From Rhodospirillaceae bacterium (GTDB lineage Bacteria; Pseudomonadota; Alphaproteobacteria; UBA8366; GCA-2717185): a stretch of 13,783 bases of DNA. The stretch covers positions 1 through 13,783 of the forward strand of contig JABJJH010000259.1 in assembly GCA_018660965.1 (NCBI GenBank). Reading direction: 5' to 3'. This document shows, one piece after another, positions 1 to 5,580 of the stretch. A program made the translations under genes and the position numbers. The notes under the pieces were generated by a model, which saw nothing but the letters and a program-made list of their open reading frames with translations, did no database searches and was not told the DNA's origin. Numbering within the stretch: the first letter of the stretch is position 1; each line of letters starts with the position of its first letter.

Positions 1-680
1 CGATACGGCGCCGCCATGACCACCGCGCGCAGCAGCCCAACATCGGCCACGTCGCGCGCCATGATCCCCAAGGTGTCGAAGCTGGGCGCGTTCTGGCCAA
101 CCCCGGACAAGCCAAAATCGCCGTGGCTGGGCTTGTAGCCGACAACCCCGCAGAACGACGCGGGACGAATGACCGACCCTGTCGTCTGGGTGCCGAACGC
201 CAGCGGCGCCATGCGCGCCCCGACCGCCGCCGCCGACCCGCTGGACGACCCGCCCGGCGTGCGCGCCGCATCGTGCGGATTGCGCGTCTTGCCCGGAAAC
301 ACATGCGCGAATTCAGTCGTCACCGTCTTGCCCAGCAGCAATCCACCCGCCGCCCGGCACAGGGCGACGCAGGTCGCGTCGCGGGCCGGTTGACGGTTGG
401 CGTAAATCGGCGATCCATGCGCGGTCGGCATGTCCACGGTGTCGATGATGTCCTTTGCGCCGAACGGCGCGCCGTGCAACAGCCCCCGGCGCGGCCCCGC
501 ATCCATCGCGCGGGCGTTTCGCAACACCTGATCGCGGTCGATAAACGCCCAGGCCTGAACATCGGGTTCACGATCCTCGATCCGCTCCAGACAGGCGTTG
601 GCGACGGCCTCGACGGTCGTCTCCCCCGCCTCAACCGCCTGCACGACCCGCAAGGCCGTCCATTCGTGTATGTCGGTCAA
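1..680 (-). CDS. Amidase-signature family amidase (partial, C-terminus outside window)
   Basis: A hydrolase of the amidase-signature family, which cleaves C-N amide bonds through a Ser-cisSer-Lys triad. About 226 N-terminal residues are visible; the rest lies beyond the left edge. My translation shows the lysine motif GAPFGAKDIID (Lys76), the glycine/serine loop TPGGSSSGSAAAV (cis-Ser145) and the nucleophile motif TTGSVIRPASFCGVVGYKP (Ser169). The 69- and 24-residue spacings between the three match those of malonamidase E2, so the triad looks intact. The reading frame has no suitable ATG at its N-terminus. The best start is a TTG at 680, with AAAGGA six bases upstream, overlapping the stop region of the PPOX gene 10 bp away. 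That spacing suggests one minus-strand transcript with the PPOX gene. The substrate cannot be told: the family includes amidases, hydrolases of carbamates or ureas, and GatA-like enzymes. The short linker and the non-GatA context favour a catabolic amidase. Confidence 0.9.
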   Translation of the reverse strand, partial: MTDIHEWTALRVVQAVEAGETTVEAVANACLERIEDREPDVQAWAFIDRDQVLRNARAMDAGPRRGLLHGAPFGAKDIIDTVDMPTAHGSPIYANRQPARDATCVALCRAAGGLLLGKTVTTEFAHVFPGKTRNPHDAARTPGGSSSGSAAAVGARMAPLAFGTQTTGSVIRPASFCGVVGYKPSHGDFGLSGVGQNAPSFDTLGIMARDVADVGLLRAVVMAAPY

Positions 681-690
681 ACTCGGTCCT

Positions 691-1305
691 TTAATAAATC
701 GTTTTTTGCATGTGCTCGGGGTAGGTCTTGTCATAGGCGGCGCCGTCGAACCCGTCATCGGACAGGGCTTGCAGCATCTCCCCCGTACTCGGCAAGTCTG
801 AACGCGGAATGCGCGCGTCCGGGTCCCACAATTTCGAGCGCGCCAGCGCCTTCGAACATTGGAAGTAAACACGTTCCGCCGTGACGACCAGAACGCTGCG
901 CGGCAACTTTCCCCGCTCCGCGAAGGACTCGCACAATGCCGGATCGACGGATATTTTCGCCCGCCCATTGATGCGCAGGGTTTCGCCGACGCCGGGGATC
1001 AGGAACAACAGCGACACGCGCGGATCGCGCACGATGTTCCTTAAGGTGTCGATGCGGTTGTTGCCGCGCCGGTCGGGCAGCATCACCGTCTTGCGGTCAT
1101 GAACCCGCACGAACCCCGCCGGGTCGCCGCGCGGCGAACAATCCAGACCTTCCGGCCCACAGGTGGCGAGCGTGACAAACGGCGACTTTTCAATGAAGGC
1201 CCGGTAGTGATCGGAAATATGGTCGATTTCCTTGGCCAGCGCCATCGGCGACGCCGCGCCGTAAATGGCTTCGAGTTGTTCCACGGTGGATATGGTAGTG
1301 GTCAT
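691..1305 (-). CDS. Pyridoxamine 5'-phosphate oxidase-fold FMN-binding protein (MSMEG_1061/DR2398-like)
   Basis: A small flavoprotein of the PPOX split-barrel fold, expected to bind FMN in the cytoplasm. The call rests on the FVTLATCGPEGLDCSPRGDP segment (about residues 43-62), followed by VMLPDRRGNNRIDTLRN (about 74-90) and LLFLIPGVGETLRINGRA (about 99-116). These are typical of the PPOX subgroup known as the MSMEG_1061 or DR2398 family. At 204 residues it is about the usual length. The chosen start (MTTTIS) has GGA about eight bases upstream. An ATG 12 bp earlier, at 1317, adds only MDRV and has a poorly spaced GGA; either is possible. It is the first gene of a minus-strand pair with the amidase (10 bp gap). 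It diverges from the TIM-barrel gene, sharing a roughly 150-bp region that should hold both promoters. The physiological reaction of this subgroup is not established. It is not the biosynthetic PdxH, which has a different C-terminal signature. Confidence 0.88.
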   Translation of the reverse strand: MTTTISTVEQLEAIYGAASPMALAKEIDHISDHYRAFIEKSPFVTLATCGPEGLDCSPRGDPAGFVRVHDRKTVMLPDRRGNNRIDTLRNIVRDPRVSLLFLIPGVGETLRINGRAKISVDPALCESFAERGKLPRSVLVVTAERVYFQCSKALARSKLWDPDARIPRSDLPSTGEMLQALSDDGFDGAAYDKTYPEHMQKTIY

Positions 1306-1456
1306 GACGCGGTCCATTTTCCGGTTAAGACGACGGTGAACAATTTACGGGCAAAAAGCGACCGCCTTCAACCCAATTCCCTTTTGGCTCAAATCCCTTG
1401 CGCCGCCCCCGCCGGAGTGCGCTACACTCGGCCCTGAAAACCGGGGGGAACCGTTG

Positions 1457-2449
1457 ATGGCGCGAGAACTGGCGATCGGCATCACCGAAAAGGGCGTGTG
1501 CCACACCAAGGGCGAAGATGAATTCGACCTGGATTCGAAATTCCGCATGGTCAAGGAATCCGGCGTCTACGACTACATCGACAAAACCCCCGACGCCGAC
1601 CGGGTCGATGACTACATCGCGTGCAGCCAAAAATACGATCTGCCGATCCGCGCCGGCGGCTGGTTCTATACGCTGGGGCGCGACGAAGATTTGTTGGCGC
1701 AAAACCTTGAAATCGGCGCGCAGCTTGGCAGCACGGTTCACAACACGCAAATCATGATGACCCATGCGGACGGCCATCTGGTCACCAACGACGAGGTCGC
1801 CGACACTTATATGCGCGCTTATGAAGTAGGCGAAAAAGCCGGATGCACGCCGACCTTCGAAGTCCACGTCAACATGTGGTCGGAACATTTCGGGCGCGTC
1901 AGCAAGGTCGCCAAACTGGTCGAGGCGCGCGGCGTGCCCTATCGCATGACGCTGGACCATTCGCACGTCATCTTCAAGATCGACAACCCGGAAGAACAGG
2001 AAGTGCTGGGCATGCGCAAGGACGTTGAGTCCGGCGCGGTCATTCTGGACCCGCGCCGGGACGGCAATGTCTGCGACGAATGGATCGACGCCGGGTATGT
2101 CCGGCACTGCCATGCGCGCGCCGCCATCCCCAACAACCCGAAGAACATCTGGGGCCGCCATGAAAACGGCGCCGTGGGCCGGGGCATTCAATATCCCTTC
2201 TTTCAGCCCCAACCCGGCGAATACGTCGCGGACTGGGTTGAGGCGGAACTGGAGCCGTGGAAACTGGTCGTGCGGCGGTTAATGGCGCATCATGCGGCGA
2301 CACCAGACAGCGCGTTGGGACAAATTTCGACCGAATTCATTCCCGGCCCGGATTACGGCATGGGACACAAATACTCCATCTTCGAACATTCCGCCGCCTG
2401 CGCGCGCTGGCTCAAGGAAACGTGGGCGGAAACAATCGCGACATCTTAA
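1457..2449 (+). CDS. Sugar phosphate isomerase/epimerase-like TIM-barrel protein
   Basis: Predicted cytoplasmic enzyme of the xylose-isomerase-like TIM-barrel superfamily (AP endonuclease family 2 fold), 330 residues. Candidate metal ligands sit where the fold puts them: Glu135 in FEVHVNMWSE, Asp167/His168 in TLDHSHVIFK, His217 or His219 in RHCHARAAIP, and Glu293 in STEFIPGPDYG. This supports a divalent-metal isomerase, epimerase or hydrolase. The N-terminal GITEKGV segment is consistent with strand 1 of the barrel. I place the start at the ATG at 1457, preceded by GGGGGGAA six bases upstream; a TTG directly before it (1454) is also open. The stop is 18 bp before the FAH-family gene, so the two are probably cotranscribed. 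The barrel family covers many substrates, and the sequence does not say which applies. Pairing with an FAH-type hydrolase and a divergent amidase suggests breakdown of a carbon compound. Confidence 0.85.
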   Translation: MARELAIGITEKGVCHTKGEDEFDLDSKFRMVKESGVYDYIDKTPDADRVDDYIACSQKYDLPIRAGGWFYTLGRDEDLLAQNLEIGAQLGSTVHNTQIMMTHADGHLVTNDEVADTYMRAYEVGEKAGCTPTFEVHVNMWSEHFGRVSKVAKLVEARGVPYRMTLDHSHVIFKIDNPEEQEVLGMRKDVESGAVILDPRRDGNVCDEWIDAGYVRHCHARAAIPNNPKNIWGRHENGAVGRGIQYPFFQPQPGEYVADWVEAELEPWKLVVRRLMAHHAATPDSALGQISTEFIPGPDYGMGHKYSIFEHSAACARWLKETWAETIATS

Positions 2450-2467
2450 AATCAGGGGAGAAATTTC

Positions 2468-3397
2468 ATGAAGATTCTATATTTCGACGATTTTAAACTC
2501 GGAATCCTGAAGGGCGATACCGTGGTCGACGTCACCGGTGTCGTGCAGGACATCCCGCACACCGGGCCGCATGACCTCATCAACGGCCTTATCGAACGCT
2601 TCGACGCCTATCGCGACAAACTGAAAGCCGCTGTCGACGCCGGCGCGGGCGTGCCCGTGTCCAGCGTGCGCATCCGCCCGCCCCTGCCCAAACCCGGCAA
2701 TATCGACTGCATGGCGGTCAACTACATGGAAGACGGCACGCGCGACGCCCCGGCGCCGATCAACGCGTTCCAGAAATCCGCCAGCGCGATTATCGGCGAC
2801 GGCGATACGATGGTGCTGCCTGACGCGCCCGCGACCATCTTCGAAGGCGAAGCGGAAATCGCGGTGGTCATCGGCAAACGCGCCAGCAACGTCGCCGCCG
2901 CCGACGCGCTGGATTATGTATTCGGCTACATCAACTTCATCGACGGCTCGGCGCGCGGCCTGCCGCCCGAAGGCAACGTCTTCTTCCAGATGAAGTCACG
3001 TGACACCTTCGCCCCCATCGGCCCCTATCTGGTCACCGCCAACGAAATCGACGACCCGCAAAACCTCGCCATCAAGCTGTGGGTCAACGGCGAGGTGAAA
3101 CAGGACTTCAACACCGACGACATGGCGCACGACATCCGCCGCTGCATCGAATGGGTCAGCGCCATCCACACGCTGGAACCCGGCGATATTCTGGCGACCG
3201 GCACCAACCACCGGGGGCTGAGTTCCTTCATGGACGGCGACAAGGTCGCACTGGAATGCGAAGGCCTGGGCCGCCTGACCTTCAACATCAGCGACGATCT
3301 GAAACGCACCTGGTCACGCGAAACAAGGCTGGACCACGACGAAAAAGGCGCGCCGGGACGCCACACACCGCAATTGACGGGAAAATACGCGGATTAA
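2468..3397 (+). CDS. Fumarylacetoacetate hydrolase family protein
   Basis: A 309-residue member of the FAH superfamily. These metal-dependent enzymes cleave C-C bonds of beta-diketo acids or decarboxylate, hydrate or isomerise related 2-oxo acids. The catalytic core starts near residue 70 (RIRPPLPKPGNIDCMAVNY). Metal-binding acids are visible as Glu128 and Glu130 in FEGEAEIAVVIGK and Asp159 in INFIDGSARG. Lys176 is in FFQMKSRDTFAPIGPYLV, and the usual C-terminal GDILATGTNHRGL loop (about 239-251) is present. The first 65 residues form the small N-terminal lobe found in many bacterial FAH proteins. GGGGAG lies about nine bases upstream of the ATG. The gene follows the TIM-barrel gene by 18 bp and is the last of the pair; a long hairpin lies just after its stop. 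The exact substrate is unknown: fumarylpyruvate, acylpyruvate and 2-hydroxyhepta-diene-dioate enzymes share these motifs. Confidence 0.92.
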   Translation: MKILYFDDFKLGILKGDTVVDVTGVVQDIPHTGPHDLINGLIERFDAYRDKLKAAVDAGAGVPVSSVRIRPPLPKPGNIDCMAVNYMEDGTRDAPAPINAFQKSASAIIGDGDTMVLPDAPATIFEGEAEIAVVIGKRASNVAAADALDYVFGYINFIDGSARGLPPEGNVFFQMKSRDTFAPIGPYLVTANEIDDPQNLAIKLWVNGEVKQDFNTDDMAHDIRRCIEWVSAIHTLEPGDILATGTNHRGLSSFMDGDKVALECEGLGRLTFNISDDLKRTWSRETRLDHDEKGAPGRHTPQLTGKYAD

Positions 3398-3400
3398 TAA

Positions 3401-3441
3401 GAAACTTGGCTGCGCTTTAGGGATAAAGCGCAGCTGGTTTC
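3401..3441 (+). terminator. Long hairpin after the FAH gene, possible terminator
   Basis: A perfect 10-bp stem (3409-3418 GCTGCGCTTT with 3425-3434) closes a six-base AGGGAT loop. After a small internal loop the stem continues with GAAAC (3401-3405) pairing GTTTC (3437-3441). The structure starts four bases after the FAH stop codon. There is no U-run after it, so a classical intrinsic terminator is doubtful. It may act as a 3'-end stabiliser or mark an old insertion edge. Confidence 0.55.
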
Positions 3442-3514
3442 TAGCGCAGTTGAAACGGGAACGCCAAAGGGCGTGCAGTTAAGCATTGTGTCACCTTAAT
3501 TGGTCACTTTAATT

Positions 3515-3875
3515 GCGGACAATGCTTGTAAAAGCCGCCTGGAGCGCCGCTTCAGTCCCCGGTCCGTTGCGGGCCTTCTTTTTGCGGATCAAGGACCGTA
3601 AGGGTGCGAACGTTGCAGCGGTGGCCAAGGCGCGCAAGATTGCAACCCTGATCTGGCATCTCCTTACGAAGGATGCCCCGTACCAATGGGCCCGTCCGGC
3701 GTTTGTCGCAATGAAGATACGCAAACTCGAACTGCGCGCAGGCGCTCCCAGGGCGCACGGCAAAGCCGGACCAGGTCGCGATTACTGGATCAAGGAAATC
3801 CGCGGCCATTGGTTCAAGACCGATCCGCAATTCTGGATGAACCTGCAGGCGCAATTCGAACTGGTCGCCGCCTAA
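3515..3875 (+). pseudogene. IS110-family transposase, C-terminal remnant
   Basis: About 118 codons that match, by eye, the C-terminal end of IS110-type transposases. The run is LVKAAWSAASVPGPLRAFF, then KGANVAAVAKARKIATLIW, HLLTKDAPYQWARPAFVA and KIRKLELRAGAP, ending in a polar tail. Everything upstream is missing: the N-terminal DEDD (RuvC-like) domain and the part of the Tnp domain with the catalytic serine. A stop codon (TAA at 3510-3512) lies directly upstream in frame, and no ribosome site precedes the first ATG (3522). This is therefore a decayed 3' stump and not a short functional gene. It sits at the left border of a stretch with lower GC that carries the surface-protein genes, consistent with past mobile-element activity. 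No second copy, matching 5' end or target-site duplication is seen in the window. Confidence 0.8.
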
Positions 3876-4005
3876 AAGGCCGAAGGCGAGAATATCCAGG
3901 CCTTGCCGACGCGGGGCGCGCATGCGCCAAAGGCCGAGCAGCCGTCTTTGATCTGAATCGGGATCGGCGGTGTGATATTTCGCTGTACGGAAGCCCAATG
4001 CCAAC
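3876..4005. other. Non-coding stretch after IS110 stump
   Basis: No credible gene. The first part is GC-rich and may be the decayed right end of the IS110 element. The composition then turns AT-rich towards 4005, where the control region of the VWA gene begins. I could not place the right end of the element. Confidence 0.4.
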
Positions 4006-4032
4006 GTGTAAAGAAATTTTACACCTTTACAC
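4006..4032 (+). promoter_or_regulatory. Three TTTACAC boxes, candidate enhancer for sigma-54 activator
   Basis: GTGTAAAGAAATTTTACAC (4006-4024) is a perfect palindrome with 7-bp arms and a five-base spacer. One base later comes a third half-site, TTTACAC (4026-4032). The cluster lies about 80-100 bp upstream of the -24/-12 promoter, the normal place for binding sites of bacterial enhancer-binding proteins. The natural candidate regulator is a PrsR-type response regulator, known to control PEP-CTERM genes. That identity is inferred. Confidence 0.55.
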
Positions 4033-4078
4033 TATTTTCTCGTGCGCAGGCCCAGGCGAATTTTCGACATTATAATAT

Positions 4079-4091
4079 AATCAATAGGTTG
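4079..4091 (+). promoter_or_regulatory. IHF-type site between enhancer and sigma-54 promoter
   Basis: AATCAATAGGTTG matches the IHF consensus WATCAANNNNTTR at every defined position. It is embedded in an AT-rich stretch and lies between the TTTACAC boxes and the -24/-12 element. There it could bend the DNA so that an enhancer-bound activator reaches the polymerase. Confidence 0.55.
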
Positions 4092-4108
4092 AGATATCTT
4101 CGTTACGA

Positions 4109-4125
4109 TGGCATAGAATTTGCAT
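4109..4125 (+). promoter_or_regulatory. Sigma-54 (RpoN) -24/-12 promoter of the VWA PEP-CTERM gene
   Basis: TGGCATAGAATTTGCAT fits the sigma-54 consensus TGGCAC-N5-TTGCW closely. GG at 4110-4111 and GC at 4122-4123 are separated by the required ten bases. Transcription should start near 4135, giving a leader of about 160 nt before the ATG at 4294. Sigma-54 control of PEP-CTERM genes, through PrsK/PrsR, is known in other proteobacteria. Confidence 0.75.
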
Positions 4126-4161
4126 AATTTCCCCATAAGGGTCGTTTCACGGCCAGTTTGT

Positions 4162-4254
4162 AAAGTTTCCCGACAGGGGAAGTGGGTAGAAAGTTTTTTT
4201 GCGAGCGTTAGCCGTCCCCAGTCGAGACTTTAGGACATGAAACGTAATGTTCCT
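4162..4254 (+). promoter_or_regulatory. Structured 5' leader of the VWA gene
   Basis: The predicted leader can fold into an interrupted long stem: 4162-4166 (AAAGT) pairs 4227-4231, 4171-4174 (CGAC) pairs 4221-4224, and after one A-A mismatch 4176-4180 (GGGGA) pairs 4215-4219. That is 14 base pairs closing a 34-nt apical part which contains a run of seven T. A second hairpin follows directly (4232-4238 with 4247-4254, one bulged T). The Shine-Dalgarno sequence AGGA (4283-4286) lies beyond both. No known riboswitch consensus was recognised; it does not look like the GEMM c-di-GMP class. It may be a regulatory leader or only a stabilising structure. Confidence 0.45.
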
Positions 4255-4293
4255 TAGGTCGAAATAACAACCAAGTGAGGTTAGGAATTAAAA

Positions 4294-5373
4294 ATGTTTC
4301 AAATTCTCAAAAGGTTAAAAACAAGTATCTTGGCGGTCGGATTAATCGCATTGCCGTCACTGGCATTCGCCGATTCTATTGCACCGACGTCATTCACTGA
4401 TACGCTTGCCGTTGGCGAAAGCGTGACCATCAGAAAAACAGTTACGGTCACCAGTGCACCGCCGGTTGATGCAAAGATTGACGTGCTGTTTTTCGCCGAT
4501 ACGACGGGCAGCATGAGTTCAGCCCTTAGTTCGGTAAAAGCCAGCATCGCCGCCATCACGGCGGCCGTGGACCCCCTCGGGGACGTGCAATGGGGCGTCA
4601 GTGAATACAAAGACATTACTGATGTTGAACCTGTACGCCCTTATGAATTGCGGCAAGATATAACGAATGATAATTCGTTGGTAGCCGCCGCGGTGGCTGC
4701 CTTGAGTGCCGGCGGTGGCGGCGATACGCCGGAAGGCCAGTTACCCGCCCTAAAGGAAGCAGCGGAAACCACGTCCTGGAGAGCTGGTTCAGCTCGTATT
4801 TTGGTATGGTTTGGCGATGCGCTTGGACATGACCCGAGGGATGGCGTGACGGAAAGCGATGCTATTACCGCGCTGCAAGCTGAAAATATTGAAGTTCAGG
4901 CTGTTGGCGTTACGTCTGGCGCCAATAACTTTGACTCAACCGGTCAGGCCTCGCGCATTACCGCTGCGACGGGCGGCTCCTTCACCAGTGGTGTTGCCGG
5001 CAACAACGTCGCGGATGCTCTCATTGCCTCCATTACGAGCGCGATCGATACTTATTCGGTGGTGTCGCTGGACCTTTCCGAAGCGCCCGCTGGCGTGACC
5101 GTCGGCGGTGTTCCCGGGTCCATTGTTGGTGCTTTTGACCGCTCAGTGGAACGGACATTTGATTTCGACGTGACCTTTACGGGCGTCGCGCCTGGCGATT
5201 TCTTCTTTGATATCTTCGCTACTGTCGACGGCGGACGCGTGGCTACGGAAGCTGACCATATTACCGTCGGTATAACCGACGTTCCCGAGCCTGGCACTTT
5301 GGGTACCCTCGGCCTGGGCATCGCGCTGCTAGGTTTCGCGCGGCGCAAACGCCGGACTCACTTAACACCGTGA
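4294..5373 (+). CDS. Secreted VWA-domain protein with PEP-CTERM sorting signal
   Basis: A 359-residue exported protein. Residues 1-26 are a Sec signal peptide (basic MFQILKRLKTS, hydrophobic core, cleavage likely after AFA). Residues from about 61 to 250 form a von Willebrand A domain with an apparently complete metal site: DTTGS (Asp69, Thr71, Ser73), Thr145 in GGGDTPEG and Asp175 in WFGDALGHD. A beta-rich region follows. The C-terminus carries the PEP-CTERM signal: VPEPGTLG at 330-337, a short hydrophobic helix (to about 348) and the basic cluster ARRKRR. In PEP-CTERM systems an exosortase handles such proteins and they end up at the cell surface or in the exopolysaccharide matrix. No exosortase gene is in this window. 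VWA domains usually mediate adhesion or metal-dependent protein binding. AGGA lies seven bases before the ATG. The gene has its own sigma-54 promoter and terminator, so it is probably monocistronic. Its codon use is less GC-rich than that of the flanking metabolic genes. Confidence 0.92.
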   Translation: MFQILKRLKTSILAVGLIALPSLAFADSIAPTSFTDTLAVGESVTIRKTVTVTSAPPVDAKIDVLFFADTTGSMSSALSSVKASIAAITAAVDPLGDVQWGVSEYKDITDVEPVRPYELRQDITNDNSLVAAAVAALSAGGGGDTPEGQLPALKEAAETTSWRAGSARILVWFGDALGHDPRDGVTESDAITALQAENIEVQAVGVTSGANNFDSTGQASRITAATGGSFTSGVAGNNVADALIASITSAIDTYSVVSLDLSEAPAGVTVGGVPGSIVGAFDRSVERTFDFDVTFTGVAPGDFFFDIFATVDGGRVATEADHITVGITDVPEPGTLGTLGLGIALLGFARRKRRTHLTP

Positions 5374-5415
5374 TTCAAAACCGATAACCCAATCTGGTGA
5401 CAGATCGTAACTGCT

Positions 5416-5450
5416 GATGGGGCGGCTCAAATGAGCCGCCCCATCTTCTT
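5416..5450 (+). terminator. Intrinsic terminator of the VWA gene
   Basis: GATGGGGCGGCTCA (5416-5429) and its exact complement (5432-5445) form a very stable stem of 12 to 14 bp, followed by TTCTTATT. It lies 43 bp after the stop codon of the PEP-CTERM gene and separates it from the TPR gene. Confidence 0.88.
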
Positions 5451-5580
5451 ATTCGGCTTGACATGCGATCAAGATCTCACAAATCTTAACTATCCTTGCC
5501 GCGTGTGTAAGAAAAGATGCGATTGTCGGCCAACTTGCGGTCCGCGCCGTTAACTGCCAGGTTCATGAGATCACTTTCAT

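Noticed and set aside
123..884. Plus-strand open frame across the amidase and PPOX genes
   Set aside because: The translation is Arg/Pro-rich and runs antisense to two recognisable enzymes.
1398..1428. Possible sigma-70 promoter (TTGCGC ... TACACT) for the TIM-barrel operon
   Set aside because: The spacer is 19 bp and both hexamers are weak, so it cannot be told from chance.
1325..2212. Long open frame on the minus strand opposite the TIM-barrel gene
   Set aside because: It mirrors the codons of a well-supported plus-strand enzyme in GC-rich DNA, has no family resemblance and would overlap the gene completely.
4006..4032. TTTACAC boxes as a CRISPR-like or iteron array
   Set aside because: Only three 7-bp half-sites, one inverted, without spacers or replication genes. 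A regulator site fits better.
4162..4254. Leader as a c-di-GMP (GEMM) riboswitch
   Set aside because: The conserved GEMM core and tetraloop-receptor features are not present.
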